In this document: in pieces, positions 18,211 to 25,623 of the stretch | Layout of the letters: each line of letters opens with the position of its first letter | Numbering within the stretch: position 1 is the stretch's first letter | NCBI GenBank assembly: GCA_017404985.1 | Contig: JAFRBK010000039.1 | Span: forward strand, 1-64,000 | Length of the DNA: 64,000 bases | Reading direction: 5' to 3' | From: Clostridia bacterium | GTDB lineage: Bacteria; Bacillota; Clostridia; Christensenellales; Aristaeellaceae | Translations under genes and position numbers: made by a program | The notes under the pieces: model-generated | Told to the model about the DNA's origin: nothing | Database searches by the model: none | The model's input: only the letters and a program-made list of their open reading frames with translations

Positions 18211-19020
18211 ATGGCCACCGAGAAGAAGACCACCGATACCGCTGAAAAGAAGACGACAACCGCGAAGAAGTCTGCCGCAACTACCGAGAAGAAAGCGGCG
18301 GCTCCGAAGACAACCACTGCGACAGCGGAGAAGAAGACGACCGCGAAGAAGCCCGCTGCAACCGCTGAGAAGAAGACGACGGCTGTGAAGACAACCGCCG
18401 CGGCAGCTGAGAAGAAGACGACTGCGAAGAAGCCCGCTGCAACCGCTGAGAAGAAGACGACGGCTGCAAAGACCACCACCGCGGCAGCGGAGAAGAAGAC
18501 GACCGCCGCGAAGAAGCCTGCTGCAACCGCTGAGAAGAAGACGACGGCTGCGAAGACCACCACTGCGGCAGCGGAGAAGAAGACGACCGCAAAGAAACCC
18601 ACCGTAACGGCGGAGAAGAAGACGACGGCTTCGAAGACCACCACCGCAGCAGCGGAGAAGAAGACGACCGCAAAGAAACCCGCCGCAACCGCGGAGAAAA
18701 AGACGACTGCGAAGAAGCCTGCCGCAACTGCCGAGAAGAAGACGACCGCGAAGAAGCCGGCGGCAACCGCCGAAAAGAAACCCGCAGCAGAAAAGAAGGC
18801 CGAGACCGTCATTGACACACTGGCTTCTGCTGAAATCAAGATGGTTGAAGCCTACCGGGCTGCATCGGCGGACCTGAAGAAGATTGCGCTCAAGGTGCTG
18901 AAGGGCGAGTATGACAGCAAGGTGATGAAAGTGCTGGCGGCGATCGGAGGCGAGGCAAAATCCGCCATGGATTATGCCGGCGACGTGCTCAGCGACCTGT
19001 TCAAAAATTTTCTGGGCTGA
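18211..19020 (+). CDS. Histone H1-like Lys/Ala/Thr repeat protein
   Basis: The protein has 269 residues from an ATG after GAGGAGGGAAAA. Residues 1-195 are almost wholly Lys, Ala, Thr, Glu and Pro in a degenerate repeat of the type AEKKTTAKKPAAT, some 14 copies, giving a strongly basic disordered domain like the C-terminal tail of histone H1 and the bacterial HctB/AlgP-type proteins. Residues about 197-269 form a different, helical domain (DTLASAEIKMVEAYRAAS ... LKVLKGEYDSKVMKVLAA ... SDLFKNFLG). It could bind DNA or RNA non-specifically and act in nucleoid packing or granule association. Function is inferred from composition. The repeats are coding and in frame, and copy number may vary between strains. 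Confidence 0.75.
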   Translation: MATEKKTTDTAEKKTTTAKKSAATTEKKAAAPKTTTATAEKKTTAKKPAATAEKKTTAVKTTAAAAEKKTTAKKPAATAEKKTTAAKTTTAAAEKKTTAAKKPAATAEKKTTAAKTTTAAAEKKTTAKKPTVTAEKKTTASKTTTAAAEKKTTAKKPAATAEKKTTAKKPAATAEKKTTAKKPAATAEKKPAAEKKAETVIDTLASAEIKMVEAYRAASADLKKIALKVLKGEYDSKVMKVLAAIGGEAKSAMDYAGDVLSDLFKNFLG

Positions 19021-19032
19021 CGGGTTGCACCG

Positions 19033-20040
19033 CTATTCATTTTCAGACAGATAAAGGATTTTCAGGATGGCTGCTTCCAGGGCGCCATCCTGATTCATTT
19101 TTCCCGACTTGACGGCATATTCCGTATCAAAACAGATTTTCACCGCCTGCTTAACCTGGCCGCCGGTATAAAAGGAAGCCTGGCGAAGATACTGGTTCAG
19201 CGCAAAGGGCGGTACACCCAGTGCACTTCGGATCTCCTCCTGCGTTCGCTTTTCGAACTGCATAATTTTCACATGCTGCAGAAGCCGGAACTGGCGGAGC
19301 AGCATCGACAGAATATACATCCGGTCCGCTCCCTGCTTCAGCTGGTTCTGCAGAAGCGCAAAAGCCCGGCTGCTCTGGCGGGCTACGACCGCATCCACCA
19401 TCTGGAACACGGTACATTCCAGGGAAGGCGTGGCCAGGGCCGCGACCTCATCCGGCGAAACAGAGGTCGAATCCAGATTATGGGAAGAAATCTTAGCCAC
19501 CTCAGCCAGCAGCTGGTTGAGATCCGAGCCGCTGGTAAAAACCAGATATTCCGCTGTCCGTTCATCGCATTCCTTGCCCTGATCCCGGAAGGCAGCGGTG
19601 ACAAAGGATGCCAGCTCGCGATCCTTCAGCGGGGAGAAGGTGACGATGCCGTTCAGCTTTTTCACGGCAGCGTACAGTTTTTTTCGTCCATCCGGTTTTT
19701 CACGGCAGAAAAACAGCAGGACCGCGCTCGGGGGAACTTTCGGAAGATAATCCAGGAGCTTTTCATCTGCCTCACTGCGCCCCGAGAGGGAACGCTCCTC
19801 CCGGACGATGACCAGACGCCGATCCGCGAGGAAGGGAAGGGTTTCACAGGATGCGATGATTTCATCCGGCGCCGGCCCTGTCAGCGTGGTTTCATTCAGC
19901 TCCTCCATTCCGGCAGGAAGCAAGGCAGCACGAAGATCCGCAAGCGCTTTCTGTTTCAGGTATTCCTCTTCGCCCTCAAACAGAAGCACGGACGGAAGCG
20001 CTCCTTTTTTCAGCAATGCATCAAAGTCAAGATGGTTCAT
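19033..20040 (-). CDS. holA: DNA polymerase III subunit delta
   Basis: This 335-residue protein matches the usual length of HolA, the delta subunit that opens the sliding clamp within the clamp-loader complex. The N-terminal part reads PSVLLFEGEEEYLKQKAL, the middle has LLDYLPKVPPSAVLLFF and SDLNQLLAEVAKIS, and the C-terminal collar region contains ALLQNQLKQGADRMYILSM. The ATG at 20040 overlaps the comEC stop by four bases (ATGA), implying translational coupling. holA next to comEC is a common arrangement in Firmicutes. Confidence 0.92.
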   Translation of the reverse strand: MNHLDFDALLKKGALPSVLLFEGEEEYLKQKALADLRAALLPAGMEELNETTLTGPAPDEIIASCETLPFLADRRLVIVREERSLSGRSEADEKLLDYLPKVPPSAVLLFFCREKPDGRKKLYAAVKKLNGIVTFSPLKDRELASFVTAAFRDQGKECDERTAEYLVFTSGSDLNQLLAEVAKISSHNLDSTSVSPDEVAALATPSLECTVFQMVDAVVARQSSRAFALLQNQLKQGADRMYILSMLLRQFRLLQHVKIMQFEKRTQEEIRSALGVPPFALNQYLRQASFYTGGQVKQAVKICFDTEYAVKSGKMNQDGALEAAILKILYLSENE

Positions 20041-22319
20041 GGATTCAAACCTCCGGAAGGATCGGACAGGAATGGGGAAACCCGGAACCCATTCTCCTCA
20101 ATATCAATGGTGACGGCTCCGCAGCCGGATGTGGCGTACACCGGGATCCCGGCGGCCCTTTGTGAAAACGCCTCCGCACGGGAAGCACGGCTGCAGGTCA
20201 GCAGGATCGCCTGCGGAGACACGGCCGAAAGGAATTCCGGGGAAGCGGACGACGCGGAACCGTGATGCGGCGCCTTCAGAATATCCGCAGGGCAGGCGGC
20301 ATACATTTCATAGGAACCGACGAGGTCCGAGGCGAGAAACAGGCGCGTTCCCTTCAATTCCAGCAGGGAAACGAGGGGATACAGGTTCGCATCCTGGTTT
20401 CTTCTGGTTTTTCCTTTTTCCGGCCAGAGCACCCGGAGGCTGCCGGAGGGAAGCGCCAGCTCATCCCCGCGGGAAAGGAACCGGATTTCGGTTCCGGACG
20501 CCCGAAGGGTTTCCAGCAGCGTACGCATATCCTCATGGACCAGCTGGTCTTCCGCGCCTTCAGGCAGATACAGCACCGGCACCGGAATGCCATCATCCAG
20601 CAGGGACTGCAGCCCGCCGGCATGGTCCGTATGCAGATGGGTGACGACCACTCCGTCGGGAATCAGACGGCGCCGGCGAAGCCAGCCGCTGACGACCCCG
20701 TTATCCTCCCCGGTATCCACGACAAGCACATGATCCTGATCCCAGAGGACGGCTGCATCCGCGTTACCGCTGCTGAACTGGATATATTCCGTGCCGGAAT
20801 GCCAGGTTGGAATCAGGGAACCGACTACGAGCACGGCGCCGAGCACGATGCCCGCGATCCGCCATCGAAGGGAAAAACGGAAGAGTATGCAGGAGGCGGC
20901 AAACAACAGCAGCACCCCGAGCACCGTCATCCAGGAAGGCGCAGGTGTCCACAGGCTGAAAAACGAAGAACGGCCCAGGAAACGAACCGCCTCCGTAAAC
21001 CCCGCGGTCAGGCCGGCGACAGGAACGCCCACCGCTCCGGCCAGAACCGGAAAAGGAAGCAAAAACAGAACCAGCCAGTACAGCAGAAGCAGGGCGGAGC
21101 CCAGCAAAGCGGCCGGAAGATTGACCAGGCAGGAGAGGAGCGGAAGACACTGATAGGCTGACAGCTCGGGAATCAATACCCCGAGCTGCGCGCCCAGCGT
21201 GATGCAGAAGGCTTCCCAGATCCGGTGTGCGATTCGCCCCTTCGGCGAAAACACCTTCTGAAGCGGCGGGACGATCAGGATGATTCCCAGCACGGCTCCA
21301 TAGGTCAGCTGAAAGGAAAGGCCGGTGATCTGGACAGGCGAGGCAAGAAGGCAGAGCATGTACACCGCACAGAGCAGATGGATCCGGGACCGCGGGCGAA
21401 GCAAAAGACGCCCGCCCAGGCCGGCAATAATCAGCAGGGAAGCGCGGAGCACCGGCTGGCTCATGCCGCACAGGAGCGCATAGAAGAACAGCGCCGCGGA
21501 GAGGATTACCAGCATCCATTTCCGGCTGAGGCGGAAGGGCCTGAGCACCATCCACAGCAAGGCGGAAAGAACGCCGACATGGAAACCGCTGACCGCAAGG
21601 AGATGGGCGATACCGAGATTGGCGAAGGCGGCCCGGTCCTCCGAAGGAACCAGGGAACGGAACCCCAGGAGCATCGTGGCGGCATATCCTCCGGCTTCCT
21701 CCCCAAGCGCGGAGACCAGGCCTTCCGCCAGCCGGTGGCGCAGCGAGGCAGCAGCGCCGGGCAGGGAGAAGAAAGGGACTTCCTCCACCTGCAGGCCATC
21801 AAACCCCGAAACGCCCGCAATCATCCCGCCTCGGAGAAGCTCCTCCCGGAAATCATATCCATCCGGGTTATCCGCCCCGGACGGATGATACAGGGAGGCC
21901 CGGAAGGTGACATAGCAGCCGGGAACCAGCGCGGGATCCGGCTCATCCGAATAAAATGTCCAGTAGAGGCTCCCGGAACAGGCCCGGCCGTCCAGCGTGA
22001 CATGGGAGATCCTGGTCGACTTTTTTCCGAAACGGCCGGCCTTCAGCTCATCTGTGACAATGCCGCAAACAAGGAAATCCCCTTCCTCCGGCAGGGAAGG
22101 ATGAAAGGACAGGAAGCCTGCCAGTGCCCCGACAGAGAGGACAAGGGCCAGGCAGGCGGCCATCCGGCCGCGCTTTCGGAGAAAAAACAGCGAGGCCGCG
22201 CTGAGCACACAGGCGGCGATGCTGAAAAAAAGCGTGGACGACACGCGCCCGCAGAGGACGCCCAGCGTCAGGCAGAGCGCGGCAGGGGGAAGGAACCAGC
22301 CTTTCTGGCGCTGCGTCAT
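20037..22319 (-). CDS. comEC: ComEC/Rec2 DNA-uptake channel with metallo-beta-lactamase domain
   Basis: The protein has 760 residues from the ATG at 22319, which overlaps the preceding stop in ATGA. It has an N-terminal membrane/DUF4131 part, the Competence domain of about eight helices (GIAHLLAVSGFHVGVLSALL; GMSQPVLRASLLIIAGLGG), and from residue about 510 a metallo-beta-lactamase domain with VVVTHLHTDHAGGL and the late LKAPHHGS histidine motif. ComEC carries single-stranded DNA across the cytoplasmic membrane in natural transformation, and the last domain is thought to degrade the other strand. No other com genes are nearby, so competence is not proven. Confidence 0.93.
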   Translation of the reverse strand: MTQRQKGWFLPPAALCLTLGVLCGRVSSTLFFSIAACVLSAASLFFLRKRGRMAACLALVLSVGALAGFLSFHPSLPEEGDFLVCGIVTDELKAGRFGKKSTRISHVTLDGRACSGSLYWTFYSDEPDPALVPGCYVTFRASLYHPSGADNPDGYDFREELLRGGMIAGVSGFDGLQVEEVPFFSLPGAAASLRHRLAEGLVSALGEEAGGYAATMLLGFRSLVPSEDRAAFANLGIAHLLAVSGFHVGVLSALLWMVLRPFRLSRKWMLVILSAALFFYALLCGMSQPVLRASLLIIAGLGGRLLLRPRSRIHLLCAVYMLCLLASPVQITGLSFQLTYGAVLGIILIVPPLQKVFSPKGRIAHRIWEAFCITLGAQLGVLIPELSAYQCLPLLSCLVNLPAALLGSALLLLYWLVLFLLPFPVLAGAVGVPVAGLTAGFTEAVRFLGRSSFFSLWTPAPSWMTVLGVLLLFAASCILFRFSLRWRIAGIVLGAVLVVGSLIPTWHSGTEYIQFSSGNADAAVLWDQDHVLVVDTGEDNGVVSGWLRRRRLIPDGVVVTHLHTDHAGGLQSLLDDGIPVPVLYLPEGAEDQLVHEDMRTLLETLRASGTEIRFLSRGDELALPSGSLRVLWPEKGKTRRNQDANLYPLVSLLELKGTRLFLASDLVGSYEMYAACPADILKAPHHGSASSASPEFLSAVSPQAILLTCSRASRAEAFSQRAAGIPVYATSGCGAVTIDIEENGFRVSPFLSDPSGGLNP

Positions 22320-23032
22320 ACCGTGAGCGTTGTTCCCTCCGCGGCGAGGGATACATTCCGGAATTCTTTCCGGGCTTCCTCCAGAAGCACGGCCGGGGGT
22401 GTAAAGGGGTTCAGATGCGTAATCACCAGCCGGTCGCAGCCGGCATCCGCGGCGAGCTGCGCCGCAAGCGCGGCAGACATGTGCGGCTTCTTTTCTTTCC
22501 AGCCCGCTGTCGTCAGGAGGCCGTCCGCCAGCAGCAGCCGGCATCCGCGGTAGAACGAAGGCAGCGAGGGAAGGGTGTTTGTATCACCTGTATAGCCGAA
22601 AGCTCCATCGGAACCGGTTACCCGGAAACCAACAGTGGGAACGGGATGGCGGGCCGGCCCGACCTGAACGGTGAGATTTCCCACTTTGACGGAATCGCCC
22701 GGAGCAATCTCCGACAGCCGAAAGCATTCCTTCTCCGCCACCATCCTGTAGAGGAGCGAGTTTTCATCCTTCGGCGCATAAACAGGAAGCACCGCTTCGA
22801 CAGACTGCAGGCGGTACATCAGGAGGGAAATATCGGACGCATGGTCAAAATGCCAATGGGAAAGGAAAACGGCGGACAGCTTTTCCGGCGCCGTGCGCGC
22901 AGTAAGGCGGGAAAGGATGCCGCTGCCCAGGTCAAACTGAACCAGCGTCCCGGCCTCTTCAGCAAGATATCCGGAGGTAGCGCCATTGCCTGCCGGGAAA
23001 GGCCCGTATATGCCAAGCACATGAATTTTCAT
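22316..23032 (-). CDS. MBL-fold metallo-hydrolase (RNase Z-like)
   Basis: The product has 238 residues. It carries the zinc motif SHWHFDHASDIS near residue 60, a second-shell GPARHPVPTVGF segment, GYTGDTNTL and a C-terminal LVITHLNPFTPP histidine, giving the pattern of the YhfI/RNase Z-like branch of metallo-beta-lactamases, soluble and cytosolic. Substrate cannot be read from sequence; a phosphodiester is most likely. It lies 4 bases after the barstar-like gene and is coupled to comEC by ATGA. Confidence 0.85.
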   Translation of the reverse strand: MKIHVLGIYGPFPAGNGATSGYLAEEAGTLVQFDLGSGILSRLTARTAPEKLSAVFLSHWHFDHASDISLLMYRLQSVEAVLPVYAPKDENSLLYRMVAEKECFRLSEIAPGDSVKVGNLTVQVGPARHPVPTVGFRVTGSDGAFGYTGDTNTLPSLPSFYRGCRLLLADGLLTTAGWKEKKPHMSAALAAQLAADAGCDRLVITHLNPFTPPAVLLEEARKEFRNVSLAAEGTTLTV

Positions 23033-23036
23033 ACCA

Positions 23037-23285
23037 TCAGATCTCCTTTACAGTACCGCCGTTATCGGCAAACACTTCAGCAACCAGATGCACGCAGCGG
23101 GAAACCTCATCCTGCCCATAGGAGGCAATCCAGAGGGAAACGGGGACGGGGAATTCGCCCAGGCAGTCATTCAGCGCATCGGCATTCATGCCGAAATAGG
23201 ACGGCAGGGAAAGCATGGCGGCCAGCGCGGCATAGACTTCCTCAGGGCAGCTGTAACGGCTGCCGTCAAGCAAAACGGTTCTCAT
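23037..23285 (-). CDS. Barstar-family protein
   Basis: This 82-residue protein reads LDGSRYSCPEEVYAALAAM, then SYFGMNADALNDCLGE and later VHLVAEVFADNGG. Barstar, the intracellular inhibitor of the ribonuclease barnase, has the same order: an LDG start, a helix, and a Y-(F/Y)-G-x-N-x-D-A-L-x-D-x-L loop that plugs the nuclease site. No barnase-type ribonuclease is encoded nearby. The gene begins the operon that runs through the MBL hydrolase and comEC to holA. It may be a solitary immunity gene or serve an unrelated regulatory role. Confidence 0.85.
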   Translation of the reverse strand: MRTVLLDGSRYSCPEEVYAALAAMLSLPSYFGMNADALNDCLGEFPVPVSLWIASYGQDEVSRCVHLVAEVFADNGGTVKEI

Positions 23286-23342
23286 TCATCATACCTCCCG
23301 GTAAACATATTCAGAAACAGACCTGGGAAAGATCACAAGACC

Positions 23343-23371
23343 ATCATACCGGAAACTGGCCAAAAGATAAA
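23343..23371 (-). promoter_or_regulatory. Possible promoter of the barstar-comEC-holA operon
   Basis: On the minus strand TTTATC and TATGAT are separated by 17 bases, 58 bases before the ATG at 23285 and just after the membrane-protein stop at 23375. The -35 box is a partial match. Confidence 0.5.
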
Positions 23372-23374
23372 GGC

Positions 23375-23749
23375 TCAGATTCCCCGGCCGGTGCGGACAG
23401 AGAAAGTGAGCATATAGGCGGCGAAGGCACTTTCCAGCGTGATGATCCGGGAATCATTGACAGCAAGGAGCCGCAGAAGCGGCACACTGACGCCCAGGGT
23501 GGCCAGATACTGATACAAAAGCACCAGCAGCAGGATGGCGGCAGGAATCCACAAAAGCCAGGCGAAAGGCTCCCGGAGCCGGGTGGCCCCCGCCAGCGGA
23601 AGCAGCAGCCCCAGCAGGATTCCGAGCAACAGCCCCAGCACCAGGCTGCCCCAGAAAGCCCCCAGAGCGGCCAGCAGGGGAGTCGCCAGGCAGAGCAGCA
23701 GCACCATGCCGAGGGGCACCAAAATCACGGTCAGTTTTCGGACGAACAT
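23375..23749 (-). CDS. Small four-helix membrane protein, unknown function
   Basis: This 124-residue protein has four hydrophobic stretches: VILVPLGMVLLLCLATPLL, SLVLGLLLGILLGLLLP, PFAWLLWIPAAILLLVLLY and a weaker C-terminal one before FSVRTGRGI. No enzymatic motif is recognisable. It overlaps the end of trmD by 19 bases and has its own ribosome site (AAAGGAG) inside trmD, so it is translated from the same messenger. Its place as the last gene of the ylxM-trmD operon is unusual, since rplS is often found there. Confidence 0.65.
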   Translation of the reverse strand: MFVRKLTVILVPLGMVLLLCLATPLLAALGAFWGSLVLGLLLGILLGLLLPLAGATRLREPFAWLLWIPAAILLLVLLYQYLATLGVSVPLLRLLAVNDSRIITLESAFAAYMLTFSVRTGRGI

Positions 23750-24471
23750 TCCTGAATCTCCTTTAGCATTTTACGGTCCCCGGGGCTCAGCTCTGCCTTT
23801 TCCAGCAGGTCGGGACGGAAACGCGCCGTGGCCCGGAGGCTTTCCTTTCTTCGCCAGGCGCTGATTTTCACATGGTCCCCGGAGAGCAGCACATCGGGAA
23901 CAGCCCGGCCATCGATTTCCCTCGGCCGGGTATACTGGGGATATTCCAGCAGGCCGTCGGAGAAGGATTCTTCCTCCGGGCTCTCCGCGCTGCCCAGGAC
24001 GCCGGGAATGAAACGGGCCACACAGTCCGTCAGCACCATGGCGGCCAGCTCGCCGCCGGTCAGAATATAATCCCCGATGCTGATTTCCTCATCAATACAG
24101 GCGTCCAGCGCGCGCTGGTCCACGCCTTCATAGTGGCCGCACAGCAGAATCAGGCTGTCCTCCCGGGCGAGCTCCCGGGCCAGGGAGGTGGTCAGCGTCC
24201 TGCCGCGGGGCCCGAGATAAATCCTGCGGGCGCCCGGCAAAGCGGCGGAAGCGGCGGCCATGGCATCCATGATCGGCTGCGCCGTCATGACCATGCCGGC
24301 ACCGCCGCCAAAGGGATAATCATCCGTGTTTTTATGCTTGGCTGAGGAATAGGGGCGGATGTCGGTCAGGGTGATTTCCAGCAATTTTATTTCCGACGCG
24401 CGGCCGAGAATGCTGGAGGAAAACACGCCGGAGAACATCTGCGGAAAGATGGTCAGAATATTAATCTTCAA
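23731..24471 (-). CDS. trmD: tRNA (guanine37-N1)-methyltransferase
   Basis: The enzyme has 246 residues starting at a TTG at 24471 (MKINILTIFPQMF), which overlaps the rimM stop; upstream extensions lack family similarity. It methylates G37 of tRNAs with G36 from S-adenosylmethionine, preventing +1 frameshifts. The deep trefoil knot is visible as GPRGRTLTTSLAREL, LLCGHYEGVDQRALDA and ISIGDYILTGGELAAMV; DYPFGGGAGMVMTAQPI precedes it. It forms an operon with rimM, khpA, rpsP and ffh. Confidence 0.95.
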   Translation of the reverse strand: MKINILTIFPQMFSGVFSSSILGRASEIKLLEITLTDIRPYSSAKHKNTDDYPFGGGAGMVMTAQPIMDAMAAASAALPGARRIYLGPRGRTLTTSLARELAREDSLILLCGHYEGVDQRALDACIDEEISIGDYILTGGELAAMVLTDCVARFIPGVLGSAESPEEESFSDGLLEYPQYTRPREIDGRAVPDVLLSGDHVKISAWRRKESLRATARFRPDLLEKAELSPGDRKMLKEIQECSSEN

Positions 24472-24982
24472 AGACCGATACCTCCGCCAGTTTTTCGGAA
24501 AGGACACGGATGACACCGGCTTCGGGATCCACCGACGGAAAAACGGCCAGCAGGGCCGGGGCCATCATGGTCCCGGAAGGCGTGCGGAACACCCAGGTAT
24601 CCACCGGGCCGTGCTGCAGGACATTTGTCAGCGTGCCGACGGTTTGCCCGTTTTCATCCACGGCGCGGCAGCCGACCAGGTCCGCAATCAGATTCCCGTT
24701 TTTCCCGGACCCGGACGCATCCTTCCGATGAATATACAGATCACATCCGCGGAAACGTTCCGCGGCGTTGGCATCTGCACACGCATCCAGCACAGCATAA
24801 ACAAAGCCGTCATGGATGCGAACCAGATGAAAGGAGACCGGTTCCCATTCGCTGCCGGAGACACGGTACAGGCTCTCCCAGCGGTGAAAGGATTCCGGGT
24901 CTGAGGCATAGGATTTGATTTTGCATTCCCCGCGGACACCCTGCGGTTTCAGGACGGTTCCGATCAGAAGATATTCCTGCAT
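24461..24982 (-). CDS. rimM: 16S rRNA-processing protein RimM
   Basis: This 173-residue protein starts at the ATG at 24982 (MQEYLLIGTVLKPQGVRGE). The N-terminal RimM barrel contains the family mark G-x-V-x-K-x-(H/Q)-G-(V/L)-x-G-E and the C-terminal PRC-barrel has DLVGCRAVDENGQTVGTL and MMAPALLAVFPSVDPEAG. It helps mature the 3' major domain of 16S rRNA through protein S19. The start with GGAATGGAGCGG upstream was chosen over a longer open frame that runs through the hairpin at 25009-25043. Confidence 0.93.
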   Translation of the reverse strand: MQEYLLIGTVLKPQGVRGECKIKSYASDPESFHRWESLYRVSGSEWEPVSFHLVRIHDGFVYAVLDACADANAAERFRGCDLYIHRKDASGSGKNGNLIADLVGCRAVDENGQTVGTLTNVLQHGPVDTWVFRTPSGTMMAPALLAVFPSVDPEAGVIRVLSEKLAEVSVFED

Positions 24983-25008
24983 AACTGCCGCTCCATTCCT
25001 TCCGGTCT

Positions 25009-25043
25009 GAAAAAACACGGGACCCGGCAGCGTTCCGGATCCC
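25009..25043 (-). terminator. Intra-operon terminator-like hairpin between khpA and rimM
   Basis: On the minus strand GGGATCCGG and CCGGGTCCC (plus-strand positions 25035-25043 and 25019-25027) form a stem with one wobble pair, followed by GTTTTTTC. It would reduce read-through into rimM and trmD relative to ffh, rpsP and khpA. Confidence 0.65.
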
Positions 25044-25052
25044 GCCTTGGAT

Positions 25053-25280
25053 TTATTGTATTTCAACAAAAACAGGCTTGCTGTTCTTGGCTGTGGCCGC
25101 CTTAATCACAGCGCGTATGGCTTTGGCGATGCGGCCCTGTTTTCCGATGACCTTGCCCATATCCTCCTCTGCGACATGAAGTTCAAGGATGATGGCTTCC
25201 GGCCCCTCGGTCTCAGTGACGGAAACCTGCTCGGGATGATCCACGAGAGACTGCGCCACAAAGGTAAGAAGCTCTTGCAT
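25053..25280 (-). CDS. khpA: KH-domain RNA-binding protein
   Basis: The protein has 75 residues, the normal size of KhpA (YlqC). The RNA-binding GxxG loop is seen in MGKVIGKQGRIAKAIRAVI near residues 40-58. KhpA pairs with KhpB/EloR and influences elongation and RNA stability in Gram-positive bacteria. Its place between rpsP and rimM is the standard one. Confidence 0.93.
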   Translation of the reverse strand: MQELLTFVAQSLVDHPEQVSVTETEGPEAIILELHVAEEDMGKVIGKQGRIAKAIRAVIKAATAKNSKPVFVEIQ

Positions 25281-25298
25281 GGCTGCATCCTTTCTGTC

Positions 25299-25550
25299 TT
25301 ACTTCTCTTCGATGGCGCCGGACTTCTTCAGAAGGATCCGAACGGTATCGGTGGGCTGGGCGCCGACGCCGAGCCAGTACTTGGCACGGTCATTATCCAC
25401 TTTGATTTCGGCAGGCTTGGTCATGGGATCGTAATAACCGATCTCCTCGATGAAGCGGCCGTCACGGGGGCTGCGGATATCGGCAACAACCACGCGATAG
25501 AAAGGCTTTTTCTTCATACCCATTCTCTTCAGACGAATTTTAACGGACAT
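25299..25550 (-). CDS. rpsP: 30S ribosomal protein bS16
   Basis: The product has 83 residues and starts [20 protein letters not shown], followed by [19 protein letters not shown] and a short tail. This matches bS16, a protein of the 30S body needed in early 16S folding. It is 18 bases upstream of khpA and 73 bases after ffh. Confidence 0.97.
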   Translation of the reverse strand: MSVKIRLKRMGMKKKPFYRVVVADIRSPRDGRFIEEIGYYDPMTKPAEIKVDNDRAKYWLGVGAQPTDTVRILLKKSGAIEEK

Positions 25551-25623
25551 TCTGGATTTCCTCCTCCAAATAATAAAGAATTAATCTATGGAAATCATAT
25601 AGCGAGTATATGAGTCCAATCGC

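Noticed and set aside
18211-18800. Regular short repeats that might be a CRISPR or a satellite array
   Set aside because: The units are in frame, vary at third positions, have no unique spacers, and encode a continuous Lys/Ala/Thr protein.
15552-18839. A very long open frame of 1095 codons on the minus strand
   Set aside because: It lies opposite glgP and the histone-like gene, both strong genes with ribosome sites; its Phe/Ala-rich start is simply the antisense of the Lys/Ala repeats.
20129-22553. Arg/Gly/Pro-rich plus-strand open frames
   Set aside because: They are shadows of holA and comEC on the other strand.
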